Shown: piece after piece, positions 50,763-58,973 of the stretch
Layout: each line of letters begins with the position of its first letter
How positions within the stretch are numbered: the stretch's first letter is position 1
Source of the DNA: an uncultured Clostridia bacterium
Lineage (GTDB): Bacteria > Bacillota > Clostridia > Lachnospirales > Anaerotignaceae
Length of the DNA stretch: 58,973 bases
Direction: 5' to 3'
NCBI GenBank assembly: GCA_910583755.1
Contig: CAJTZO010000004.1
Coordinates: 57,760-116,732, forward strand
Translations under genes and position numbers: made by a program
Notes under the pieces: model-generated
The model's database searches: none
What the model saw: only the letters and a program-made list of their open reading frames with translations
What the model was told of the DNA's origin: nothing

Positions 50763-51625
50763 TTTGTTTGCCTTCCTTTCCATAATACCAATTTTCTTTT
50801 GGTAGATTTTGTTGAGCCAGAAAGCATTTTTCGCAAAGAATCCGTTGTCACATCTCGATAAAGTGTACCACCTTGCGCCATAGAAATTGCGCCTGTTTCC
50901 TCTGAAACAACAAGTACATAGGCATCCGAAACTTCACTTGCCCCAATCGCTGCCCTATGTCTTGTCCCTAATTCCATGCTAATATCATTACTTTCTGTCA
51001 AAGGCAAAAAACAAGTTGCCGCTGCCACACGGTTATTTCGTATAATGACAGCACCATCATGAAGTGGTGTGTTATGTTCAAATATATTAATCAAAAGCTG
51101 ACTTGATACAATGGCATCAATCGGAATACCTGTTCTTTCCAAATCTCCTAATGGTACATCTTGCTCCAACAATATCAAAGCACCTGTTTTTACAGCTGCC
51201 ATTTTATCTGCTGCTTTTAAAATTTCATCAATCGTACGAGTTGCTATCTTTTCATTATTTCCGTCAGAATCCATTTTTCCTAAACTACTAAAAAAGAAAA
51301 ATGCTTTTCCTTTCCCTAATTCTTCCAAAGCTTTTCTTAATTCTGGTTGGAACACAACAATAACTGCAATGATACCGACTGAAATGGTATTTGTCAATAT
51401 CCACATAATCGTATTTAAGTGCAAAAGAGCAGATACTGCTGCAAAAGCAAATATTACTAAAATTCCCTTAAATAACGCCCATGCTCGTGTTTCTTTAATC
51501 CAAAACACAATTTTATAAATCAGGTAGGCAACAATCAAAATATCCAACACATCAAAAAAGCCTACTGTCGGACGCATAAAATTTGTAATTCCTAAATCAC
51601 CAAAAAAACTTTTTATCCATTCCAT
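50759..51625 (-). CDS. cdaA: Diadenylate cyclase CdaA
   Basis: 288-residue membrane c-di-AMP synthase. Three N-terminal helices (LDILIVAYLIYKIVFWI; ALFKGILVIFAFAAVSALLH; ILTNTISVGIIAVIVVFQPE) and the DAC domain with DGA (FEHNTPLHDGAVIIRNN) and RHR (LGTRHRAAIGASE). c-di-AMP controls potassium/osmolyte balance and the wall. Start 51625 (MEWIKSFFGDLG) follows AAAGGA; a longer frame to 51688 is not conserved. Confidence 0.95.
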   Translation of the reverse strand: MEWIKSFFGDLGITNFMRPTVGFFDVLDILIVAYLIYKIVFWIKETRAWALFKGILVIFAFAAVSALLHLNTIMWILTNTISVGIIAVIVVFQPELRKALEELGKGKAFFFFSSLGKMDSDGNNEKIATRTIDEILKAADKMAAVKTGALILLEQDVPLGDLERTGIPIDAIVSSQLLINIFEHNTPLHDGAVIIRNNRVAAATCFLPLTESNDISMELGTRHRAAIGASEVSDAYVLVVSEETGAISMAQGGTLYRDVTTDSLRKMLSGSTKSTKRKLVLWKGRQTK

Positions 51626-51821
51626 AAATCCTTTCACCCTATCCGACGTTTCTATATTTTTATGCTCTATCAATATATGAAATAGCACATATTAACATTC
51701 CTTCCTATTATACCATAAAAAAATGTTTCTTGCTTACAATACTAGATATATTTTTGTATAAAAATGAAAAATTAGAATAAAATATCCTTTGAATATTAAA
51801 ATTGATAAAGGGGTAGCATTT

Positions 51822-52634
51822 ATGGATTATCAAAATCTAATCTTAACAACAAAGTCTGTCAGAGAATACAAAAAAGATAGCATTGAGAGTCAAACATTAA
51901 AAGAAATTAAAGATTATGCACTTACTTGTCCCAAAATAGATAGCTCTATTGCATTTGAAGTACGTATTTTATCTAACAGTGAGGCTTTCCTTACCTTAGA
52001 TGGTATTGCAGGCTATCAAGGAAATATGATAGATGCACCACATTATATTGTGATACTTTCTGAAAAAAAAGGGCATTACATTGAAAATGCTGCTTATATT
52101 GGAGAAAGCATGATTTTAAAGGCATTAGAGATAGGGATTGCTTCCTGTTGGATAAGTTTTCATTCCAGTGTAAAAGAGCGTTTAAATTTGCTTTCTGATA
52201 AAGAAGTTGTTGCATTGATTGCATTAGGCTATGATGCAAATGCTCCCAAAAAAGGGACAGCAGTTTCTTTTGCAGATTACAAACTTGGGATAGATGAAAT
52301 TGTATACATTGACAAATGGGGAAATGGTGCAGATGCTTCCATCTTAGAAGAAAGGGGATTACTAGAAGCTTTTATGTTTTCTAAACTAGCACCTTCTACT
52401 TTAAACAAACAATCTTGGCGTTTTCTTTTAACCAGTGGAAAAGTAATTCTTGCCATGAAAAAAGAAAAAAACGTCAGTGATTATGAACAAAAAATAGATG
52501 CTGGCATTATAATGCTTTTTTTTCAGCTGATAGTTAGCAGTACATTATTTGATTTGAAATGGAATTTAGAACAGCCCGTTGATTTTTTACAAATACCAAA
52601 AGAATTTGAAATAATTGCTTATTGTATGTTATAA
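51822..52634 (+). CDS. Nitroreductase family protein
   Basis: 270-residue flavin-binding fold of the nitroreductase superfamily, closest to the larger 'putative TM nitroreductase' group. Sequence features: TTKSVREYKKDSIESQTLKE (FMN-binding Arg region), APHYIVILSEKKG, AAYIGESMILKALEIGIASC with WISF, and a second half LLEAFMFSKLAPSTLNKQSW repeating the ARSAxNxQPW-like motif. Electron donor probably reduced flavin or NAD(P)H; natural substrate unknown. It sits 44 bases before rubredoxin, consistent with redox partners. Confidence 0.85.
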   Translation: MDYQNLILTTKSVREYKKDSIESQTLKEIKDYALTCPKIDSSIAFEVRILSNSEAFLTLDGIAGYQGNMIDAPHYIVILSEKKGHYIENAAYIGESMILKALEIGIASCWISFHSSVKERLNLLSDKEVVALIALGYDANAPKKGTAVSFADYKLGIDEIVYIDKWGNGADASILEERGLLEAFMFSKLAPSTLNKQSWRFLLTSGKVILAMKKEKNVSDYEQKIDAGIIMLFFQLIVSSTLFDLKWNLEQPVDFLQIPKEFEIIAYCML

Positions 52635-52678
52635 TAACTATAAAAACAAAATCATAACATTAGAAAGGTGGATGAATA

Positions 52679-52840
52679 ATGAAAAAATATGAATGTGAAG
52701 TATGTGGATACATTTATGACCCAGCTGTAGGTGACCCAGAACACAACATTGCACCAGGTACCCCATTTGACAAATTGCCAGATGATTGGGAATGCCCTCT
52801 TTGCAATGTTGGAAAAGACCAATTCAAAGAAGTAGAATAA
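52679..52840 (+). CDS. Rubredoxin
   Basis: 53-residue electron carrier, too short for many ORF callers. It has the full rubredoxin pattern: YECEVCGYIYDPAVGDPEHN, FDKLPDDWECP and CPLC: four cysteines in two CxxC(G) pairs bind one iron. AAAGGTGG lies seven to eight bases before the ATG. It probably serves the upstream nitroreductase or oxygen-detoxifying rubrerythrin-type systems elsewhere. Confidence 0.97.
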   Translation: MKKYECEVCGYIYDPAVGDPEHNIAPGTPFDKLPDDWECPLCNVGKDQFKEVE

Positions 52841-52876
52841 AAGATAAAAATGAGGCTTTCCCCCAAATTTTAACAG

Positions 52877-52923
52877 GAACCTCGTTTCCTTAAAAATATC
52901 AACTTTATAAAGAAACGAGGTTC
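52877..52923 (+). terminator. Hairpin after rubredoxin
   Basis: GAACCTCGTTTC (52877-52888) and GAAACGAGGTTC (52912-52923) form a 12-bp stem with a 23-base loop. No long T run on the plus strand; it may act as a 3' stabiliser or as part of terminators for both strands. Confidence 0.55.
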
Positions 52924-52961
52924 TGCAAAAAAATTGTTAGTGTTAGACAAAACTTAAAATT

Positions 52962-55900
52962 TTATCCTTTCATATCAAATGAGGCTTTTTTGAAAAAATG
53001 TCTTCGCACTCTTTTTTTATTTTCTTTTTGTTCTGTTTCTGCTATATATAAATTTTTATTTGCACTTGCCAACATCAACTTAATTCGATTTAACTGATTT
53101 ACCTCACTTGCACCAGGGTCATAATCAATAGCAACAATATTAGAAAGTGGATATTGTTTTCTTAATTCCTTGATAACCCCTTTTCCCACTACATGATTTG
53201 GTAAACAACCAAATGGTTGTGTGCAAACAATATTTTGTACTCCAGAACGAATTAATTCTATCATTTCCGCTGTCAAAAACCAGCCTTCTCCTGTCTGATT
53301 ACAAAGAGACACAATTGATTCTGCATATTTTCCTAATGTTTTAATATCCTCTGGTGCATGAAATCTTTTACTTGCTTTTAGAGCTTTTATCATTGGTTTT
53401 TGATAAAATTCTATAACTTCCATTCCTATATCGTTGACTAATTTTTCTTTGAAAGGTGTTTTTAAATACTTTCTTTTTTGGGAAGCATTATAACAACTAT
53501 ATAGTCCAAAACCTAATAAATCTGGTACTACTGCTTCTGCACCTTCTGCTTCCAACAGTCCTACAATATCATTATTTGCAGTTGGATGGAATTTTACAAG
53601 AATTTCTCCCACAACTCCTACCTTCGGCTTTACTTCATCTGTAATTTCTAAAGAATCAAAATCATTAATAATATTTTCTATATTTTTACAATAAGTTTTC
53701 CAGTTTCCCGTTTTAACATCTTCTTTTACTTTTTGATTCCAATATTCATATAAAGTATTGGCAGCATTTTTTATTTTTTCATAAGGGCGTACTTTATAAA
53801 GCACTCTCATAAGCAAATCACCATAGACAAAGCCTTGCAACATTTTATGAAGCAAAGAAGGTGAAAACTTAAATCCAGGATTTTTTTCTAATCCTCCTGT
53901 ACTAATTGAAATAACTGGAATATAAGGCATATCCACATTTTCCAAAGCTTTTCTAATAAAATTAATATAATTGGTAGCACGACAGCCACCACCTGTTTGA
54001 GAAATTAAAACAGCTGTTTTATGTATATCATATTTTCCGGATTTTAAAGCATTAATCAGCTGTCCTACTACAATCAATGCTGGATAACAAGCATCATTAT
54101 TTACATATTTTAGACCTGTATCAATCGCATTTTTATCCATAGCAGGCATCACATCCAAATGATAACCACTGCTGCGAAATACTTCTTTTAAAATGTCAAA
54201 ATGAATGGGTGACATTTGTGGGCAAAGAATTGTGTATTCTTTTTTCATTTCCTTTGTAAAAATCACTCTTTTAAGGGAAGCATCTCCCGCATGTATCTTT
54301 ACCTGCTTTTCTGCTCTATCTTCTATAGCTGCAATTAAAGAACGGATTCTAATTCTTGCTGCACCCAAATTATTTACCTCATCAATTTTCAAAGAAGTAT
54401 AAATTTTTCCTGCCTTGGTTAGAATATTTTTGACTTCATCTGTTGTTACAGCATCTAAGCCACAGCCAAAGGAATTTAACTGAACATATTCTAAATTTTG
54501 CTGTGTTTTAACAAAAGCCGCTGCTTCATATAAACGAGAATGATACGTCCACTGGTCACGTACTACCATAGGACGTTCCACTTTTCCTAAATGTGCTACG
54601 CTATCTTCTGTCAATACTGCAATATGATAGCCTGCTATTAACTCTGGAATACCATGATTAATTTCGGGGTCTACATGGTAAGGTCTTCCTCCTAGTACAA
54701 TTCCTGTCATATTATGTTCTTTAATATATTGAAGGGTTTCCATTCCTTTTTGATGGATGTCTTCTCTAAATCTTCCCCATTCTTGCCATGCTGCTTCTAC
54801 AGCAGCAGTAATTTCTATTGCAGACAATCCAAACTGTTTACATTCTTGTATCAATCTTTTTTCTAAAGCTATTTTATCTCCCATAGATAAAAAAGGATTT
54901 AAAAACTGAATGTTTTTCTCTTTTAATTCTTCTACATTATTTTTAATATTTTCAGAATAAGAAGTAACAATAGGACAATTATAATTATTATCTGACTCTG
55001 CAATATCTCGTCTTTCATATACAACACTTGGATAAAAAATAAAATGTACTCCAGACTCAATTAAGCTCATAATATGACCATGTACTAATTTTGCTGGATA
55101 ACAAGCAGATTCACTTGGAATAGATTCAATCCCTTTTTCATAGATTGCCTTACTAGAATAAGGAGAAAGCTCTACACGGAATCCCAAATTTGTAAAGAAG
55201 GTAAACCAAAAAGGATAATCCTCCCACATATTTAGCACACGAGGAATTCCTACTACACCATGTGGTGCTTTTTCTAATTCTAAAGGTTTATAATATTCAA
55301 ATAATCTTTTCCGTTTATATTCATATAAATTTGGTGCATCATTTTGGATATTTTCTTTTCCTAGACCCTTTTCACAACGATTTCCGGTAATAAATCTTCT
55401 TCCATTAGAAAAATGATTAATCGTCAAAAGACAATGATTGGTACAACCTTTACATCTTGTCAAAGTAGATTTCATTTCTAATAAATTCATTTCTTCTTTG
55501 GAAATAAGTGTTGTTTGATAGCCTTCTTTATATTTATCTAGTGCAATCAAACCTGCACCAAATGCTCCCATAATACCTGCAATATCCGGTCTAACAGCTT
55601 CTCTGCCACTGATAATTTCAAAACTTTTTAAAACTGCATCATTATAAAAAGTACCACCCTGTACAACAATACTTTTTCCTAAAGCTTTTGGGTCTGCAAT
55701 TTTAATGACTTTTAGCAAAGCATTTTTAATCACAGAGTAAGCTAAACCAGCAGAAATATCAGCTACACTTGCACCTTCTTTTTGTGCTTGTTTCACACGA
55801 GAATTCATAAATACAGTACATCTTGAACCTAAATCAATTGGATTTTTTGCTAAAAGTGCTACATTTGCAAATTCTCCTACAGTATAATTTAAGGATTTTG

Positions 55901-57266
55901 CAAATGTTTCTATAAAAGAACCGCAGCCAGAAGAACAAGCCTCATTCAATTGAACACTATCAATCACATTATTTTTAATGCGGATACACTTCATATCCTG
56001 TCCGCCAATATCTAATATAAAATCTACATCCGGCTTAAAAAAGCTTGCTGCTTTATAATGTGCTACTGTTTCAATATACCCCAAGTCAATCATAAGAGCT
56101 TCTTTTATCAAGCCTTCTCCATACCCTGTAACACAAGAATTTTTAATTTTTACACCCTTTGGCATTTGTTCGTACAATTCATTTAAACTTTTGATAATTA
56201 CTTTTAAGGGATTTCCTTCATTACTTCCATAATAAGAATATAACAAAGCACCTGTTTCAGAAACAAGGGCTAATTTTGTTGTAGTAGAACCTGCATCAAT
56301 GCCTAAAAAAGCATTTCCTTGATAAGTAGACAAATTTACTCTTTCTACTTTTTCTTCTTCATGTCTTTTTTGAAATACTTCATAATCTTGTTCATTTTCA
56401 AAAAGTGGTTGTAAACGATTGACTTCTATTTCTAATTCTTCCCCATAATAGATATTTTGAAGCAAAGAATCAAAAGTCATTTGTTTTGCATCTTCTTCAT
56501 TTGAGATTGCAGTACCATAAGCTGCAAACAAATGAGAATGTTCTGGTAATAAAGCTGTTTCTTCTGTCAATTTTAACGTTTCTATAAATCTCTGGCGTAA
56601 TTCAGACAAAAAATGAAGTGGACCACCTAAAAATGTTACATATCCCCGAATTGGTTTTCCACAAGCAAGACCGCTGATTGTTTGATTCACAACTGCTTGA
56701 AAAATAGAAACAGCTAAATCTTCTTTTGCTGCACCTTCATTGATTAATGGTTGTATATCCGTTTTTGCAAATACACCACAACGGGATGCAATCGGATAAA
56801 TTACCTTATACTCTTTTGCCAACTCATTTAAACCACTTGCATCCGTTTGTAACAAACTAGCCATTTGGTCAATAAAAGAGCCTGTGCCACCTGCACAAAC
56901 ACCATTCATTCTTTGTTCAATCCCATTTGAAAAATATATAATTTTTGCATCTTCCCCGCCTAGCTCAATAGCAACATCTGTTTTTGGTGCAACTGTTTCA
57001 ATCGCTTTTGCCGTAGCAACAACTTCTTGTATAAAAGGAATTTCTAAAGATTTTGCAATAGAAACACCACCACTTCCTGTCAACATTGCACTAAAAGAAA
57101 TATTCCCCAATTTTCTTTTTGCTTCTTCTAATAATTCTGCAACTGTTTTTTTGATTTCTGAAAAATGTCTTTTATATTGTTGAAATAAAATATTATTTTT
57201 ATGATTAATAACAACAACTTTTACTGTTGTTGAACCAATGTCTATCCCCATTTTATAATTTTGCAT
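52962..57266 (-). CDS. Giant 2-hydroxyacyl-CoA dehydratase activase-like protein
   Basis: 1434-residue fusion related to activators of (R)-2-hydroxyacyl-CoA dehydratases and benzoyl-CoA reductases. Two ASKHA ATPase modules come first: MGIDIGSTTVKVVVINHK with GGTGSFIDQMA (~residues 1-260) and GIDAGSTTTKLALVSETGAL with CSSGCGSFIETFAKSL (~320-590); the Cys residues are [4Fe-4S] ligand candidates. Next come a CxxC-rich linker (TRCKGCTNHCLLTINHF), a DUF2229 module (~670-900) and a C-terminal dehydratase-D-like domain. Known relatives are present in many anaerobes with unknown partners. ATG 57266 has GAGGAGG. No dehydratase subunit genes are adjacent. Confidence 0.9.
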   Translation of the reverse strand: MQNYKMGIDIGSTTVKVVVINHKNNILFQQYKRHFSEIKKTVAELLEEAKRKLGNISFSAMLTGSGGVSIAKSLEIPFIQEVVATAKAIETVAPKTDVAIELGGEDAKIIYFSNGIEQRMNGVCAGGTGSFIDQMASLLQTDASGLNELAKEYKVIYPIASRCGVFAKTDIQPLINEGAAKEDLAVSIFQAVVNQTISGLACGKPIRGYVTFLGGPLHFLSELRQRFIETLKLTEETALLPEHSHLFAAYGTAISNEEDAKQMTFDSLLQNIYYGEELEIEVNRLQPLFENEQDYEVFQKRHEEEKVERVNLSTYQGNAFLGIDAGSTTTKLALVSETGALLYSYYGSNEGNPLKVIIKSLNELYEQMPKGVKIKNSCVTGYGEGLIKEALMIDLGYIETVAHYKAASFFKPDVDFILDIGGQDMKCIRIKNNVIDSVQLNEACSSGCGSFIETFAKSLNYTVGEFANVALLAKNPIDLGSRCTVFMNSRVKQAQKEGASVADISAGLAYSVIKNALLKVIKIADPKALGKSIVVQGGTFYNDAVLKSFEIISGREAVRPDIAGIMGAFGAGLIALDKYKEGYQTTLISKEEMNLLEMKSTLTRCKGCTNHCLLTINHFSNGRRFITGNRCEKGLGKENIQNDAPNLYEYKRKRLFEYYKPLELEKAPHGVVGIPRVLNMWEDYPFWFTFFTNLGFRVELSPYSSKAIYEKGIESIPSESACYPAKLVHGHIMSLIESGVHFIFYPSVVYERRDIAESDNNYNCPIVTSYSENIKNNVEELKEKNIQFLNPFLSMGDKIALEKRLIQECKQFGLSAIEITAAVEAAWQEWGRFREDIHQKGMETLQYIKEHNMTGIVLGGRPYHVDPEINHGIPELIAGYHIAVLTEDSVAHLGKVERPMVVRDQWTYHSRLYEAAAFVKTQQNLEYVQLNSFGCGLDAVTTDEVKNILTKAGKIYTSLKIDEVNNLGAARIRIRSLIAAIEDRAEKQVKIHAGDASLKRVIFTKEMKKEYTILCPQMSPIHFDILKEVFRSSGYHLDVMPAMDKNAIDTGLKYVNNDACYPALIVVGQLINALKSGKYDIHKTAVLISQTGGGCRATNYINFIRKALENVDMPYIPVISISTGGLEKNPGFKFSPSLLHKMLQGFVYGDLLMRVLYKVRPYEKIKNAANTLYEYWNQKVKEDVKTGNWKTYCKNIENIINDFDSLEITDEVKPKVGVVGEILVKFHPTANNDIVGLLEAEGAEAVVPDLLGFGLYSCYNASQKRKYLKTPFKEKLVNDIGMEVIEFYQKPMIKALKASKRFHAPEDIKTLGKYAESIVSLCNQTGEGWFLTAEMIELIRSGVQNIVCTQPFGCLPNHVVGKGVIKELRKQYPLSNIVAIDYDPGASEVNQLNRIKLMLASANKNLYIAETEQKENKKRVRRHFFKKASFDMKG

Positions 57267-57349
57267 ATATTTCCTCCTCTATTTTATTTTTTCTTGAGGT
57301 ACTTTCTTTTTCCTTCGTATTATTATAAATCACCAGTTTTTCAGATACT

Positions 57350-57377
57350 ATTATAATAAAAAAATTATAAAATACAA
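57350..57377 (-). promoter_or_regulatory. Sigma-A promoter of the activase gene
   Basis: On the minus strand TTGTAT (57372-57377), 16-base spacer, TATAAT (57350-57355). The rest of the 57267-57572 gap holds no recognisable gene, only AT-rich DNA. Confidence 0.65.
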
Positions 57378-57572
57378 GAGAATGCCGCGTGAAGATATTG
57401 TTAAAACTTTTAACTTTTATCTTTTTTATTATTTATTTTATGAAAACAAATTTCATTTTTATGTTTCTTTCTGTACTTTATTGATAAGAATAACACAAAA
57501 ATAAATTTACTTTTATGATAAAATGAAACAAGGTTAGTCCCATTTTTCTTTTTGTTTTATCATATTTGCATT

Positions 57573-57602
57573 AAAAAAGAATCATGTACTTTTACATGAT
57601 TC
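57573..57602 (-). terminator. Terminator of the minus-strand 57605-58536 unit
   Basis: Ten-bp stem GAATCATGTA (57579-57588) / TACATGATTC (57593-57602) with a 4-base loop and, on the minus strand, a following run of six T. It lies immediately past the stop of the 57605-58141 gene. Confidence 0.85.
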
Positions 57603-57604
57603 TC

Positions 57605-58141
57605 TTAGTCCCAAAATCCACAGAAAACAATTAGTATAAGGTTTTGCTTCATTGCCATATAAATAAAGTCATTGTACCAACTACCAATTTCAATTACTTT
57701 TGCACCTTGAAATTTATCAATATATTTCTTTTGCTCCAAAACCGAAATTTTATTTTTTGTTGCAAAATATTTTATTTCTTGAGCAAGGTATTCCCAACTC
57801 CGCTTTATAAAGCGCACCTCTTGTACAACAGCATACGGTTTATATAATAAGATTCCTTCCGTCAAGCATCTTTTCCTTTCTTCTTGTGATATATCCCAAA
57901 AATCTTTATCCCATCCCTCTGAAAATGCCATCTCAGAAAGAATTGTTCTAACATATGCATCTGCTATATTACTTTGTACATATCCTTCTGGAAATTCATA
58001 GGCATCTACAAAAATACCTAATGGATAAGTTCTAAACCAATTCTCATGTGCTTCTTTTATTTTTATCCATTCAAGATTTTCTGCAATCGAACAAAACACA
58101 TTATAATCTGACACTACCTTTTTCAGCAAATCAAAATCCAT
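57605..58141 (-). CDS. Hypothetical protein
   Basis: 178 residues, cytoplasmic, rich in Trp/Tyr/Phe and charged residues (KIKEAHENWFRTYPLGIFVD; EEFP-like DAYEFPEGYVQSNIADAYV). No signal, membrane helix or family motif was recognised. It lies 2 bases after the DUF2500 gene, so both are probably one transcript. Similar unassigned proteins occur singly in clostridia; function unknown. Confidence 0.65.
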   Translation of the reverse strand: MDFDLLKKVVSDYNVFCSIAENLEWIKIKEAHENWFRTYPLGIFVDAYEFPEGYVQSNIADAYVRTILSEMAFSEGWDKDFWDISQEERKRCLTEGILLYKPYAVVQEVRFIKRSWEYLAQEIKYFATKNKISVLEQKKYIDKFQGAKVIEIGSWYNDFIYMAMKQNLILIVFCGFWD

Positions 58142-58143
58142 TT

Positions 58144-58536
58144 TTATTTTTCCCGTTCAAAAGACAAATATCTTGTTCCTTGAAAACACAAAGTTCCTGT
58201 ATCTCCCTCTGCTAATAAACCATATTCAGAGCCATTTACACAAAATTCCATTCTGTCACCACTTTCAAATTGAAAAGTAACATAATAGGTTGATGTAATA
58301 CGATGATTATGCATTCTTGTTATATCATTTACATGTCTATGATAAAGTGTTCTTTTTGCCACAATCGTTGCAGAAACAGTAAGTTGTGGAGAATGATTAT
58401 TTTCGCTCCATGTTGCAAGATTTTTTAATATAGTTATTATAATACTTGTTAAAATAATTATAAAACCAATTGTAACAATAAAAAATACAATAGAAAAGGT
58501 TGTATGAAACCCACCAAATACCATATTCATTTTCAT
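58144..58536 (-). CDS. DUF2500 family membrane protein
   Basis: 130 residues: one N-terminal transmembrane helix (FSIVFFIVTIGFIIILTSII) then a soluble beta domain with the DUF2500 pattern SATIVAKRTLYHRHV, STYYVTFQFESGDRMEFCVN and GLLAEGDTGTLCFQGTRYLS. Family function unknown. Starts at 58536 or 58530 are possible; AAGGG spacing is better for 58530. Probably in one unit with the downstream hypothetical gene. Confidence 0.85.
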   Translation of the reverse strand: MKMNMVFGGFHTTFSIVFFIVTIGFIIILTSIIITILKNLATWSENNHSPQLTVSATIVAKRTLYHRHVNDITRMHNHRITSTYYVTFQFESGDRMEFCVNGSEYGLLAEGDTGTLCFQGTRYLSFEREK

Positions 58537-58556
58537 CCCTTACCTAAATAAAAAAA

Positions 58557-58629
58557 TGGGAGTTACAGGGCTCGAACCTGTGACCCTCTGCTTGTAAGGC
58601 AGATGCTCTCCCAGCTGAGCTAAACTCCC
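58557..58629 (-). tRNA. tRNA-Val (anticodon TAC)
   Basis: Full cloverleaf on the minus strand: acceptor GGGAGTT/AACTCCC, D arm GCTC, anticodon loop TTACAAG with TAC, T arm CAGGTTCGAGCCCTG. Discriminator A; CCA not encoded (T run follows). Confidence 0.95.
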
Positions 58630-58634
58630 AAAAA

Positions 58635-58708
<74 letters not shown>

Positions 58709-58720
58709 ATATGAAATTGA

Positions 58721-58793
58721 CAGGGGCAGAAGGACTCGAACCCTCGACATTTGGTTTTGGAGACCAACGTTCTACCAACTGAACTATACCCCT
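58721..58793 (-). tRNA. tRNA-Trp (anticodon CCA)
   Basis: Minus-strand cloverleaf: acceptor AGGGGTA/TGCCCCT, anticodon stem TTGGT/ACCAA around loop CTCCAAA, anticodon CCA. The discriminator is G, so the charged end reads GCCA after CCA addition; this is the partner of the T-box at 22265-22524. Confidence 0.95.
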
Positions 58794-58815
58794 TTATAAC
58801 GGTAGTGATAATTGA

Positions 58816-58887
58816 CTCCCCGAGTAGGATTCGAACCTACGACCCTCCGGTTAACAGCCGGATGCTCTACCGCTGAGCTATCGAGGA
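58816..58887 (-). tRNA. tRNA-Asn (anticodon GTT)
   Basis: Minus-strand cloverleaf: acceptor TCCTCGA/TCGGGGA, anticodon loop CTGTTAA with GTT, T arm GTAGGTTCGAATCCTAC. Discriminator G; no encoded CCA. First of the four tRNAs in transcription order. Confidence 0.95.
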
Positions 58888-58973
58888 TTAACCAAAAATG
58901 GGTATGTCCCCATGTAGCATTTTTACACCTTCAAAACTGAATACAAGCTATCAAAAATCTTTCTTGCTCTTCC
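58888..58973 (-). other. Spacer resembling the end of an rRNA operon
   Basis: The last ~85 bases upstream of tRNA-Asn contain TTCAGTTTTGAAGGTG on the minus strand, a sequence style typical of Firmicute rRNA operon spacers, and an ATGGGG/CCCAT hairpin. An rRNA gene probably lies just beyond the window edge. Confidence 0.45.

Noticed and set aside
52877..52923. A further copy of the interspersed element after rubredoxin
   Set aside because: It shares only general AT-rich style; none of the diagnostic blocks (CAGCTTGTCAA, TGTGGGTGAA, TTTATTGACAG) is present.

Overview
The window is AT-rich chromosomal DNA (about one third GC by eye) from a strictly anaerobic, spore-forming low-GC Firmicute, most likely class Clostridia near the Lachnospirales. 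The evidence is the gene set: spoVT, a group-B-like [FeFe] hydrogenase, rubredoxin, a giant BadF/HgdC-type dehydratase activase, ireB-ruvX-DUF1292, a cdaA-cdaR-glmM operon, RNase J and a tRNA-dependent T-box. Strong AGGAGG/GAGGTGA ribosome binding sites, frequent TTG/GTG starts and tRNAs without encoded CCA fit the same picture.

Layout. 1-877: a cut-off secreted surface protein with a 21-bp tandem repeat. 878-1833: a non-coding stretch holding that gene's promoter and a promoter-to-terminator unit that looks like a small RNA gene. 1834-6471: spoVT, hydrogenase and a SsuABC-like ABC importer. 6673-12074: pth, mfd, a PrsA/PpiC lipoprotein and an esterase remnant. 12144-14208 (minus): galE and murG. 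14416-16566: a ferritin-like protein and a HIT protein facing rpsF-ssb-rpsR. 16880-22136 (minus): YtxH-like protein, serC-serA-DUF1015, a germination/cell-wall type amidase and a small exported protein. 22265-26784: tryptophan T-box, TrpB2 and a PAS-GGDEF protein. 27153-32956: YhhN-like membrane protein, acyl-ACP thioesterase, cardiolipin synthase, small membrane and hypothetical proteins, DUF554, ogt and a lipoprotein. 33180-41228: malQ, a hypothetical, a HAD phosphatase with mtaB, ireB-ruvX-DUF1292, RNase J and a YlbF protein. 41276-51625 (minus): asnB, CAT-like, VOC, membrane protein, kbl, stalk-domain protein, glmM-cdaR-cdaA. 51822-52840: nitroreductase and rubredoxin. 52962-58536 (minus): dehydratase activase, a hypothetical and DUF2500. 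58557-58887 (minus): tRNAs Val, Asp, Trp and Asn, probably the tail of an rRNA operon beyond the right edge.

How the parts connect. serCA and TrpB2 can be read as a serine-to-tryptophan link: TrpB2 condenses serine with indole, no trpA lies nearby, and a Trp-specific T-box controls it. The T-box specifier (UGG) and its acceptor-pairing UGGC match the tRNA-Trp found at the right end of the same window (anticodon CCA, discriminator G). cdaA-cdaR-glmM couples c-di-AMP synthesis to cell-wall precursor supply, with murG and the amidase elsewhere in the window.

The most unusual feature is a family of about 200-bp interspersed elements (five copies, full or decayed) made of a string of hairpins with inverted-repeat ends. 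All five lie just 3' of a gene in the same orientation relative to that gene, and one hairpin with a GAA loop keeps pairing by compensatory change. I read this as an undescribed structured 3'-UTR/MITE-like element family. Coordinates and motifs were read by eye; no database search was possible.
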